From Amphirosellinia nigrospora (lineage: Eukaryota > Ascomycota > Sordariomycetes > Xylariales > Xylariaceae), in the NCBI GenBank assembly GCA_004123355.1, contig SCHM01000004.1, positions 3,442,316 to 3,506,315 of the forward strand: a DNA stretch of 64,000 bases, read 5' to 3'. How positions within the stretch are numbered: the stretch's first letter is position 1; each line of letters opens with the position of its first letter. The notes beneath the pieces are model-generated. The model saw only the letters and a program-made list of their open reading frames with translations. It did not search any database and was not told the DNA's origin. Shown one piece after another: positions 46,542 through 57,254 of the stretch. A program made the position numbers and the translations under genes.

Positions 46542-46861
46542 GGAACCTGAAATTCTCTAACATCAAGCCTAGGGAGGCAGTTAAATGATCCTAACAACTT
46601 CGAATTGATCTTGTAAATTACCATGGTGAGTGCCTGTGGGAAAGGGGCACGTTATAACACCATAAATCGCTTTCCATGCGGGATGGGTCTCTAAAGGGAG
46701 AATAGAAAGAAATAGAAATCTGTATAGACACAGGCCCGGCCTATGCAGGTGTTACGGCCCCTTCTTATATCAAGTTTCCAGGGCAATGCGGATATTTTAG
46801 CACTTGAGTTAATGATTATAAATTACATGTATCTTGCTCTTTAAGTACACACTACATATAC
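46542..46861. other. intergenic between convergent genes
   Basis: 3' flanks of the Ecm33-like and glucoamylase genes; nothing else seen. Confidence 0.45.
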
Positions 46862-49041
46862 CTAGCAACCACCGGTAGTGCCCGTCGGTCCCTGCCAAGC
46901 ATCGTTTGTCACGATAAGAACGGCATCAGGATCCGCGTTAGGGTCACACGGCGGGATGACGAGAGTGCGGTTTGCGGTAGCAGACTCCCAAATTGGATTC
47001 TGGTCGCAGTCTTCCTGTCGCACGTAAGCATAGTTGATGGTCTCGCCAGCCGTAAGCGCAATCGTAGCGGACCATAGAGGTCTTTGGTCCGTGTAGCCCG
47101 AAGCGTCGAGCGGCCAGGCGTTGCCGATATCCCACGATCCGAGATCCGTCGTGTTGCCGGCGACCAGCACGTTCTCGCCGAAGTACGTGGTGGCATTTAA
47201 ATCGAATCGCACGTTTGAGGTGCAAGTCGCATTGACGGCGGGGCACCCGCAGCGGTTGCGGGCGCGTACACGCCCTTGGTTGAGCTAGACGCACATTGTG
47301 TCGGCAAGGTGACGGATCCTTTGGCAGGGACCCAGCTTGGGGGATATTGTGAGGCCCGTCGCTCAGCCATAGACACGAAAGCGGCGTAAGACCACGTTAG
47401 ATGTACGGCTGATGCCGGTTTGAATGGGGAGGTTTTGTTGAATTGCTCGGCCAGTGAACCATCCGCCGGTGTGTACTTTTGAACTACAGCGACGAAACTG
47501 TTTGCATAATCGGTGACCGCCTTCAGGATTTGGGAGAGTTCGGCGTTTCCCTTTGACGTGTAAGTCTTAACTTGGGCTGCCGGGTAAATGTCTTGAAAGA
47601 AACCCAGTGAAGTCTTATCGATGGTCAGAGACCCCTGGCTCTTCCATTGCGCCGCGGCGTCGTAGAGAAATTCGGCGGCGCCGGCAGTAATAAGGTACCT
47701 ATCAATAACACGTTAACATTCTGCGTCTTATTGGTTTGATCAGTCTACGAACCAAGGATTTCCCGTAAAATAGACGTCCTCGGTATACCTCCCCAAAGCG
47801 ATACCCTTTGACTGAGGCACACCTTCGTTGATAGGATATAGGGCCGGGTCTCGGAAAGCGTCAACAAAAGCCTTGAAGCTCGATAAGGCTCGGCTGTTGC
47901 AAGGCTGGATGCTAGCATCGTTGCACTTGGCATTCAGATCGAATACGGCGATAGAGCCGAGCATTGTGTTTGCGTCTTTGCCAGTGCGGTCCTCCTGCTT
48001 ATTTATATTGGCGATGAAATACTCGCCATTCCAGTAAGATTCTTGCAAAAAGCAGGCCACTTGAGGGCCTGATCACAGCCAGTGCATTTGACACCAAGGG
48101 TTGTCGCAAGCGTGTTGCCTTCAACTAGAGCGCGCAACTGGTTTTGAGTAGTGAAGAAGCTCGACCCTGCACTTCCTCCCAGAGGTCAAATCCAGTAGAA
48201 TTCCTTTCAATCGAGTTAGATATAAATTGTCCAGCTAGTAAGCCCAAAATGTGAGTCGACTTACCAATATTGACCAACATAAGACAAGTCATTCGAGATG
48301 ACCGGCCATACCACCGTCTTTGCCTTTTGTTTTTGACCATGAGACACGAGCCAATTGCTGTATGTGATTAAAGCAATGGCGCGGAGCGCTGGCCCGTCTC
48401 TTTGTGGGCGTCCCCAAGCTCCGTTATATCGTGTTAGATCAACGTTGTACTTTGGCTCGCCGAGACCAACCCCGTTAGGAAGAAATACGCCCGATGGATT
48501 GTTGACAGTCCTGCGGAGAGTATGAGTTAACGATTGCCGTGTATAACAGTCATCTTCACAGTTGCGACGGGTTAAAATCAATAGAGTTTCAAGGCCAGAA
48601 AAATACATAAAAGGACTATGATTTTTTTCGTACTGGAGAACTGCTTGAGAGTGGATGTATTCCTCAATGTATGGTTGAAGCTGTTTCTCGCCGTGTAAGA
48701 ATTCGTCAACGAGCATCTTCATTGTTAGCGCCGCGTCGCGTGACCAGGTGTAGAAGTCTATCATCCTGTCAGTATCGGGAGCCCGGTCAAGCCAGTTTGG
48801 TGGCGAACTCACAATTCGGGTTTACGGTAGAAGGACTGGCAACAATAACGCCAGCCCCAGCTCCGGGAACACGAGACCCATTGGGACCGATGTTCTTTAG
48901 GACACCCTGGAGAGAGGTTGACCGTTGTTTCGCAACGAAGGCGTCGAGACCGTTGGCCTGGGGTATGCTGCTCGCATTTACTACACCGCAGGCAGCGAGC
49001 ACAGACAATTGTGCAATTGACTTGGTCGAAAGAATGCCCAT
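46862..49041 (-). CDS. GH15 glucoamylase with C-terminal CBM20 starch-binding domain
   Basis: Secreted exo-acting enzyme releasing glucose from starch. The signal peptide and pro-region (MGILSTKSIAQLSVLAACGVV ...) precede GVLKNIGPNGS and IVASPSTVNPN, then YTWSRDAALTMKMLVDEF after intron 48758-48812. Intron 48511-48633 joins SQAVLQ to TVNNPSG. WGRPQRDGPALRAIALI follows, then after a further intron (about 48207-48264) FDLWEEV, which holds the general acid Glu of GH15. The CBM20 block (VRFDLNATTYFGENVLVAG, GSWD, NPIWE) ends at 46862. Frame breaks lie at about 48165 (G run), 48063 (A run) and 47238 (G run). The intron join near 47750 is unresolved. A TATA-like box lies about 100 bases upstream. 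Confidence 0.9.
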
Positions 49042-50163
49042 CTTGGCCTAATTTCAGTTTTTTTAACTACCTAAGCAAGAAGATAGCTAGGCTTCGGAGC
49101 GCAACTCTTCAGTATTCGTTGCAGAGCGCGCTGGCTCTTTTATGTCCCTGAGATTTTTCTCCGCACGTCTCCTCCACCTAGTCAACCTTCCTCGTTTCTC
49201 TCATCGAAATCGTCGGGCCCGGATACGTGCACCTACAGCGCTGGGGACTAGCATGCGGCGCCTTTCCGAACGCAGTCACCGCATAGCTAGCGTAACCAAT
49301 GACTACATGCTAGAGCTAAGATGATGATGGCTATGAGAGGCTCTTCTGTGGCAATCTCACGCGGTTTGTTGATTTCTCGGACCGAATACATGGATCTTAT
49401 CGGCCTCTTTATGGTTGTTTCTGGAGAAGCTCCCCTTGGCCCTTGGCGACTGTCGTCTTGGCAACTGTAAATTAGCTGGGGTACATCCTGGACAGAATCC
49501 TGGAGTACCCCAAAACGCTTGTGCTTCTGCGGGGTAGCTACCCATCATATTCATTTTTTTAATTGAGGTATAAAAAGTAGATCTGCTATAATGTTCTGGA
49601 TTAAAGTCTAAATGCTGTAGGTCTCGTTAGTTTTATGGACAGCGTTGTATGTGGGTTTGCACGTAAATCATGTTGGATCGTATAAGACTACCTAAGTAGG
49701 TAGAGCTATTTAGAATGTGGGCAAAATTGATACAAGTACTTACTTAGTTAGTACTTAGAATTTGGTACGTCCTGCTAATTATGCATTGAGCGAAAAGGCG
49801 GGCAATTGACGGTATTAATAATTAATATCTCTTGCTCCAATGCCGCAACGAATACTTTGTCAATGCTCGGATTGCGAAGAGAAGAGAACTCAATAGGAGT
49901 TATCGGATATTGCTCGGGTCCTAACTTAGCGTAAGCCGCTACCTAGATGTAGCATAGATCTGGGTACCTTGCGCCGACGTTCCGGACACCTGTGTTCAAT
50001 ACATAGTAACACAGAAAGCATTTGGCTGTTGATTGGATCCCTAATCTAAGTAGGTAGCATTCCCACACGAGCTGACCTCAGCTCTATGTTCTGAACCCAT
50101 TAAACCGCCCAAGGTCCATATGGGAAGTGGAAGTGGACACCGGTTGTGCGAAAATCTCTAAAT
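49042..50163. promoter_or_regulatory. divergent promoter region, glucoamylase / ZIP transporter
   Basis: No supported gene in 1.1 kb. Several ACCTAAGTAGGTAG-type steps occur near 49690 and 50045, related to the palindrome family. Small ORFs (49142-49324, 49357-49554) have no support. Confidence 0.4.
49136..49146 (-). promoter_or_regulatory. TATA-like box of the glucoamylase gene
   Basis: On the minus strand ACATAAAAGAG lies about 95-105 bases upstream of the ATG at 49041, consistent with a highly expressed inducible gene. Confidence 0.4.
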
Positions 50164-51652
50164 ATGGCGTTCCTCTGGGCTAGATGCTGGCTTTTTGTCT
50201 GCCTTTTTGCAGGTCTGGTGCTTGCCTCTCAGCTGGAGGATCATGGAAAGTCCACGACATCCTTGGGCTCATTGAGCCTGGAGCAATTGGATGAGAAACT
50301 TCAAGTAAGCGTGTGAGCATACATTCCAGGATCACAAGCTAAGAGGACTCCAAGACATGTAGTGTCGTCCAAGAACTCAACGCCGCGAAGCTCGCCGCCG
50401 CCGACGCCGACACCTCCACGTTAACGTCCAAGATCTTCGCCGTGCTCTTCCCACCCCGGCAGTTAATGCCTTGCTCGCAACATTGTTAGTCATTCTCGGA
50501 GCCCTTTTCTTCTTATTTCGGGGACTTTTGAGCACTCAATTTCAGCTTGGGACAACTGGACACCTAGAAGCTTCTGAAACCCTTTCAATTCACACTCCAA
50601 GCGGCGATAACTGACACGGAGTGTTGTAGATACATTTCCGGCCCTCCCAACTTTTTGCTAGCGCTCTGTCCGCCCAATATCGATCCCTCCTCCTTATCTG
50701 TCATGGTGGCTTTCGCCGTGGGCGGTCTGCTGGGCGATACTCTTTTCCACCTCCTACCCGAAATCTTCCTCGGCGAGGACAGCCCCGAACGTGTGCGCTT
50801 TGTGCTCGTCGAGCCGAACCGAAACTTGGTGTTGGGACTTGCTATAATGGTCGGGTTCATGACGTTCGTGGCTATGGACAAGGGTTTGCGCATTGCAACG
50901 GGCGGTGCAGGGCACGATCACAGTCATGGCCACTCGCATGAATCATCGCCCGCTTCGGCTATATCGAGCTCAGTGGAAATATCCAGCACGGATGCCAAGA
51001 ATCGCAAAAAGGGGGCCGAGAGACGAAATGATGCTGTGAAAGAAAGTGAGGCGAAGGAGGTGAACCCCAGTGTTAAATTGGGAGGTGTCCTGAATATGAT
51101 GTGTGTTGCCCACTTCCTTCTGATACGTACTTAGCTGCTACACGAGAACTGACAGATATCAGCGCCGATTTCACGCATAATATCACAGACGGTTTGGCTA
51201 TGTCAGCCTCTTTCTACGCATCACCCACCATCGGCGCAACAACCACAGTAGCCGTCTTCTTCCACGAGATTCCGCATGAGGTTGGGGACTTCGCCCTGCT
51301 TGTGCAGTCTGGCTTCTCGAAACGAGCGGCAATGGGCGCTCAATTTGTCACGGCACTCGGCGCTCTCTTAGGGACTCTTATTGGCATTGCCGTCCAGGAA
51401 TTCGGAGGAAACACCGGCGCTGATGGCAATCTTAACAGCATGACAGGAGGTATCTGGGGCACTAGTCTGTCTTATGGTGACCTTCTGCTACCATTCACGG
51501 CCGGCACCTTTCTCTACGTCGGAACCGTTGCTGTAATCCCCGAGCTTCTCGAGACTGGACCCAACAAGGCAGTGGAGCTGAGGAAGACATTGGTGCAATT
51601 TGCGGCAGTTGCCTTAGGTGCTGGTATAATGCTCTATATATCATGGGATTGA
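50164..51652 (+). CDS. ZIP-family zinc transporter, KE4/Yke4/SLC39A7 type
   Basis: Moves zinc from the secretory pathway lumen to the cytosol. It starts MAFLWARCWLFVCLFAGLVLA (signal or first TM), then an exon with LNAAKLAAADADTS (intron 50305-50355). TM segments include FLLALCPPNIDPSSLSVMVA and GLLGDTLFHLLPE. A His-rich loop (GHDHSHGHSHE) follows, then the KE4 core helices with HNITDGLAM and FFHEIPHEVGDFALL (metal ligands) after intron 51101-51162. The C-terminus is FLYVGTVAVIPELLE. The intron 50485-50629 is the introner-like copy B. One frame break at about 50450 (C run) restores FPTPAVNALLATL when repaired. Confidence 0.9.
50485..50629 (+). repeat. intron copy B of a shared introner-like sequence
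   Basis: This intron splits the Leu codon before YISGPPNF in the ZIP transporter. It has a GTTAGT donor, a TTGTAG acceptor and the branch-point region TAACTGAC. It is related along its whole length to the intron 2919-3065 in the SNF2 gene, most strongly in the last 65 bases. Confidence 0.75.
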
Positions 51653-54209
51653 TGTCTGGTCAAGGTCGATAGTTCGACCATCAACGTTGAACCAACACGG
51701 ACTGACAATTGAATGATATCCTTATAAAATCCCTCACAGTACGTACGCACGCCATTGATGCGAAGGATGGGTTATCTAACACAATCTCACCTAATCCCTT
51801 CTGTGCCTGGCGTCAGAATGATGCTGCAAAGGGCTCGTGAAATCACGCTACTACCGCACAGGCATCCCACTTTGGCAACTACTGTTAACAGGGTAGCCCC
51901 AATATTGCCCGCATGCATCGATATTTTAGGAGAGCAGAATCTCCAGGGGTGTCTCAGATAAAACTAGGGGTCCGGAACCCCAGCGCAGTGAAAGTTATAA
52001 ATTCGACGTCACTCGTCTCAACCAAACTAGATTACTAGATCTATGAATTGATTTAGCCTTGATCATAACTTCGGTGGTCTGAAAAGTGCCTTGCTCTAAC
52101 ACATGCTATTAACATGAACATATTAAGCACTTGACACTTGTTTGCTGACCTCAAAAAGTCTAGTATACAAACGATGTTGAGGGATCCGAAACTTGTCAAA
52201 GACGACAGGCAGGCCGATACCGGTTCATTAGGTGGAGTTCACGTAGAAACGGAACTCCCCAAGTTCTGGATAGTGTGGGGGCCCGAAGCCGTTGATGCTT
52301 GTACACTAGATGCGAGGCTTGATATTCCTCCGGGGAGCATCTCCGGTGTAGGGGACCGCGCATTATCACCATTACGTTTGCCGTTGCTCTGTCTTCTGTT
52401 TGGGTAATTAAAGTTGTACCTGGTTTCGTATGTAAGCCTACCAATCTTAACACATTACCAGCTTACGAACACGCAATTCTCATTGCCTTTCCCGAGCGAA
52501 GCTTATCTCCATACATTCTATCCCGATGCCAACCCAGCTATTCCCGGACTCCTATTGTACTTCAGGCCGGTTAGTCATACGTGTCAATACACACGCCCTA
52601 CGCTACGAGCTGAATGAAGGCTAGTTATTCTCGCCCATATTTTAATTTTAGCTACTATAGATGTAGAGATCTTTCATAATCAGTTGGCCAGGATAGGTCA
52701 CGCACGGCACATCAAGGTGTAAGTATCAACATATACTGAACCAGTGTAGGTAGATAGATGTTTCCGTGAGCGGTGACGGAACCGTTGCACTTGTCTCGGG
52801 GCCCAGCACGATCTGGAACACTGAAGCACGGATGTAGCTCGGAGATTCTGGTCTAATTCCTTCGATGTCCGGTGGGTGTCAACCCCCGCCGGCGGCACAC
52901 CTTTGGAGGTCAAGCGCTGTGAAAAATCCATGCCATTATCTATATGTAAATCCTGTCCAGTCCAAGCGTGCATTGCAAAAGAATAATTGCGCCACGCCGG
53001 ATGGGTTCAGGATCGTCGGGAAAGCAGCGAGCCATGATCCATGCGAATGATGGCAGCCGAACAACGGAAGCACCCCATTTCTTCTTACGTCAATCCCAGC
53101 AAGCAGTGAGATACGTGCTCACCAACTCGACTCAGTGACCGTATATTGTACTAAGTAGCTACGCTTTGCTAGATTTGTACAGGTCAGATTCTCGGACGTC
53201 ACGTTTTGATTTCTACACGTCAAACTAGCCGTATTTAGAAGCGTTCACCCCACAACTAACCATCTATACACACCACATAACTCTAAGTTAGCAATTACGT
53301 ACGCAAATCTAAGCTAATACTACTATAGTTATGCATAAATAAATTCAAAAAATAATAATATATATATTGCTTATTTTTATAGTTTTTAAAATATTTATAT
53401 ATGTAATATATAGAATATTAGTTTGATAGTATGTATGTAGCTCAATCTGCAGATTTAACCGGGGCTACATTGTGCACCTAGCTAATCAAATGGCCAGGTT
53501 GGGGCTTGAAGTGGGGTTAACTTCCGCATGCGGCTAGTTTGACGTGTGGTTATCAAAACGTGACGTCCGAGAATCCGACCTGAGATTTGTAACCATCAGG
53601 ATCCTAGTCTAATGTTAGTGCGCCCATGTGCCACCGACTAAATCGTTAACATTGACAATCAACGTGTCAATCTGATTAATATCAAACGTGTAATAGTTTT
53701 TGCACAGATGACTCAAGCTGCTTAGTTAATCCTGTCGCGACCGGGATATAGCAAGCGTCCCAGCTCGTCTCGCGAAAGGCGTAGGTACTACATGGAAGAA
53801 TACATAAAACACACGGCGCCGCTATGAAGATGACTGCGAATACACACAATACAGTCTCGCTAAACCAAGAGCAGCACAAGGCTATCAAGAAACCAAGCTT
53901 AGCGTTGCCAACGCAGGTATTGTAGGGTAACACGGCTACAACACACGACTAAATACTAAGAACCTATTCGACACCTGCACGGCGTCCTGCTCGTTTGTCT
54001 GCAGATAGTCAGGCGACGACCGCAGCCCGGCACAAGTGACGAGGCATCACAGTCAGATAGCCTACCTAAGGTAGCCTTTAGAGGAAACGAGCGACCCTGT
54101 CACATCCCATCATAGCAACAACAAATAGCAAACCCCGCATCAGTTCCTTATACACTTGATCAACATCTCTTATTAATCGATCGACTCCTACGTAACCTTC
54201 ATTTACAAC
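51653..54209. other. gene-free region carrying a MITE
   Basis: No supported gene. A 403-base MITE occupies 53180-53582. Small ORFs (52138-52407; 53682-53933 minus, Cys-rich and hydrophobic) have no support. The last 200 bases are likely the promoter of the arrestin-like gene. Confidence 0.5.
53180..53582. mobile_element. MULE-type MITE with ~73-base terminal inverted repeats and 9-base target duplication
   Basis: The left end CAGGTCAGATTCTCGGACGT (53180 on) pairs with the reverse complement of the right end (to 53582, CAGGTCGGATTCTCGGACGT). The repeats span about 53180-53253 and 53511-53582, with roughly ten differences. The same 9 bases, AGATTTGTA, sit directly outside each end (53171-53179 and 53583-53591). 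The interior is AT-rich with no ORF. Long terminal repeats plus a 9-base duplication point to the Mutator-like superfamily. The element is non-autonomous. Confidence 0.85.
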
Positions 54210-55694
54210 ATGTCTATCCGCCTCCTACCACACAGCCAGGTTTCAACCGTTGTTGAACCAATACAGAGGCACAAGATCAACATGGACATCCACATCGATA
54301 ACCACTACCAGTCCAAGATATACACTACGGCTTCAACTGTATCGGGGCACGTGAAGGTGCACACCTCCCACAATGTACAGTTTGACAAGATCCAGATCTT
54401 GCTTCTGGGCACCAGTAGGACTCGCATCGATGCCATCAATATTCCGCAGGCGACATCTCATACTTTTCTAAAATTGATAATGCCTATCCCACACTCGTAC
54501 TATCCAGAGCCACGGCGTTTCGAGGCAGGCACCACTTACACGATCCCCTTTCATTTCGTGATTCCTCAACATCTCACACTCAATGCCTGCAGTCATCACG
54601 CCCCAAATGATGCGCTGAAGGAGCAACATTTGCGACTACCCCCTTCGATTGGAGATTGGGATAAGGACGACTTTTCGCCGAATATGTCTCGCGTTGCATA
54701 TTGTGTACGAGCAAGGCTATACCACGAAGATAGCGACGGCAAGGTTGCCAAGGCGATGGAGTCATCGCACGACATTAGAGTGATGCCGATGGTAGCTGAA
54801 GATGCTCCGCTAAGCATTACCAAGCAAGACAAGCTATATGTCATGTCTAAGAGCAAGACGCTGAGGAAATCGATCCTGTCCCCGAAGCTTGGAAAGGTAA
54901 CTATTTCCGCCAACCAGCCGCCCCCAGCCATGATTAGTTCAGACGGACACGACATCACCTCGACAGCTGCTCAGCTAGACCTAGTATTTGAGCCCGTGTC
55001 GAGTGACTCGCGGCCCCCGGAAATCGTGGGTGTTACGTCCAAAGTTACTGCGGTAACTTATTACAGCGCCGGCGGAATCAACCAATACCCGAACCTCAAG
55101 GACTGGTCTCGCTCATATGGTTCAGAGGGCCGGGGATCCTATTCGAGTTCTGTCCCACTCAGCACGACATCAGTAACAAACGCTCCGTGGAAGCAACATC
55201 TTACATCACAGGGGAGACGGGATTCTGGATACGATTCAGGGCTCCCTTCCGATTCTGAGCATTCCGCAAATGGCCGGCATTCTCCATTCTCAAGCCGCGA
55301 TCATTGGAAGCACAGCAGAAAGGGCGCACCCTATTATTACGCAACAAAGGTGCAGCTCCCGGTGGAATTACCTGCCGGCAAGAAGCAGTTCGTCCCCACG
55401 TTTCATTCCTGCATATCCTCGCGCGTCTACGTTTTGTGGATGACGGTGACCCTATCCGGACTGGCTGGCATGAGCTCGACCATCAGCTTGGGCGTGCCGC
55501 TGCAGGTCGGCGTCGGTACCGGAGAAGACAGCCGAGTGGATTCTACGGGCCTGCCTACTTTCGAGGCCGCGATGGAGGATGCGTCGTTGGAAATCGACGC
55601 CTACCTACAGCCGCGAACTATGTCCGTACCAAACGTCGAGTCCCTCAGCCAATTACCTGGCTACGCAGAGCCCCGAGGCAATCGGACGGCATAA
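54210..55694 (+). CDS. arrestin-like (alpha-arrestin) protein
   Basis: An intact intronless gene of 494 residues. The N-terminal half fits an arrestin-like beta sandwich: INMDIHIDNHYQSKIYTTAS, VSGHVKVHTSHNVQFDKIQI, LLLGTSRTR, then RFEAGTTYTIPFHFVIP and VAYCVRARLYHED. The C-terminal half has VQLPVELPAGKKQFVPTFHS and a second set of strands. The linker (about 300-390) is Ser/Gly-rich. No strict PPxY motif is present; LPTFEA and LPGYAEP near the C-terminus are candidate weak Rsp5-type contact sites. In fungi such proteins adapt ubiquitin ligase to plasma-membrane transporters. The start at 54210 follows a long leader. Confidence 0.75.
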   Translation: MSIRLLPHSQVSTVVEPIQRHKINMDIHIDNHYQSKIYTTASTVSGHVKVHTSHNVQFDKIQILLLGTSRTRIDAINIPQATSHTFLKLIMPIPHSYYPEPRRFEAGTTYTIPFHFVIPQHLTLNACSHHAPNDALKEQHLRLPPSIGDWDKDDFSPNMSRVAYCVRARLYHEDSDGKVAKAMESSHDIRVMPMVAEDAPLSITKQDKLYVMSKSKTLRKSILSPKLGKVTISANQPPPAMISSDGHDITSTAAQLDLVFEPVSSDSRPPEIVGVTSKVTAVTYYSAGGINQYPNLKDWSRSYGSEGRGSYSSSVPLSTTSVTNAPWKQHLTSQGRRDSGYDSGLPSDSEHSANGRHSPFSSRDHWKHSRKGAPYYYATKVQLPVELPAGKKQFVPTFHSCISSRVYVLWMTVTLSGLAGMSSTISLGVPLQVGVGTGEDSRVDSTGLPTFEAAMEDASLEIDAYLQPRTMSVPNVESLSQLPGYAEPRGNRTA

Positions 55695-57254
55695 GTCGCC
55701 ACCACACCTTCACCCCTCGCTCTACAAAAGTAGCTAGGCTTTGTGGATCGACCTAGCCTCGTTGAACGAGTAGCGAATGATTCATCATGGCGGCTGTTTT
55801 TTTGTTTTGGGGGTTTTTTTTTGAAATTCCGAAAACACATGTCTCTAGATCTTCTCTCCTTGACTTGGGAGGTATTGGCGCTTACACGGGTATTGAGACG
55901 AATATCGCATTACGAAGACACGCACACAACAAAACACCACGAACGCCGATTTCCATATTTCCTCCTTTGCTCTGGAGGACTCTGATTCTTTTAACCCGAC
56001 CAAAAGCAATTGCATAAACGACACACAGTCATATTGCATTATGATACCCACGAGGCGGCTCGGAATAGTCTATAGGACTTCTGTGCTTATTTTTTTGTCA
56101 CTTGTTCTGATTTGGGATTCGTGTGAGCCAAGGGGTATGGATTTGTGCCAGGGAAGAAACACGAGACAACATTTTGCCTCGATCGAAAAGAAGATAGCTG
56201 TTGTCAACCAACACATGGCATAAGCCTCATTCTGAGCTCTACTAATATGGATAATAAATATGAATATAATAGTCTTAATCGACATCAATGATAATTATTA
56301 GAAGCAAATCCACCAAGTGAAAACATATTTTTCTTGGCCGCATTTGGTGATAGTGGCGAATGAGAATTGATGTGAACTGAAGGTCTGCGATTTACAGAAC
56401 ATTGGTGATCTACAAAGCAGTTCATGCAGGAGATGCAGAAGTGAGCAGCAACTAATTTAGAGCTGCGTCATGTGTAAATTACTGTAGTACGTAACCAAGA
56501 TCAGCTACCTCACGGGTTTGAATTGTAGAAACGGGTATCCAATGTATGTGTGTGTTCGTATTGTATACGTTTTGTAGAGCGAAGACTGGTAGTGGTACCT
56601 ATTTATAAGCTAGATGCTCTTTATACATTCGGAAGTGCAACTTGAAGAATGCTTAATAAGTCTTGCCACTCCCATACCTACCTACCAAGTGCTAGTATGT
56701 AATTAGAGAATAAAAGTGGAAATATGCCAAGACACTGGACCTCGCTAACAATATTGATGATGAACCCCTTCTGGAGATTCACGACGTTTCATAGGTGGTT
56801 CTTCTTATCCTTTTCTTAGAAAGCAGTGCCGCGAACCGTACCTATTGTGGGAATGGACTGGTTGCAATTTACAGGGACAGATCTTGCATTTCAGTGGATA
56901 CTCCAAGCCAGTTAGATTGGATTAGTGTGTCTAGCCCGCCACTGGCACCACCTAAATCACCACTATCCCGGACTACCCCGCTTCACAGGGCTGTGCCTGC
57001 CGCGCTATGGTACCCAGAACTTGATCTGTCAGACGAACTGTGCCACACTACCGTTCTCGCTTCTTGGGGATATCTTTGGGGATGTGGTTTCTCGCTTTTT
57101 CAAACGAGAGAGCGACTGTATTATTCAACCACCTTCGGATTCATGAGCCATGAGTCGTATTACATATCGCCTGTCATAAACCGGACAGACGTTCCTACAA
57201 TCGAGACAATCTTTCCTCGAAGGTGCTGTCAGGGGATAAGGATAATCGAGAGCT
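55695..57254. other. intergenic
   Basis: A T-rich 3' flank with homopolymers near 55797-55820, then a promoter region. An ORF at 56795-57295 overlaps the next start and lacks family support. Confidence 0.4.

Noticed and set aside
48758-48812. Reading PPNWLDRAPDTDR as part of the glucoamylase
   Set aside because: It is intronic; splicing gives STVNPNYFYTWSRD, the GH15 consensus.
53682-53933. Cys-rich hydrophobic minus-strand ORF as a small effector
   Set aside because: No signal-peptide cleavage pattern, Cys spacing or family support; it flanks a MITE in gene-free DNA.
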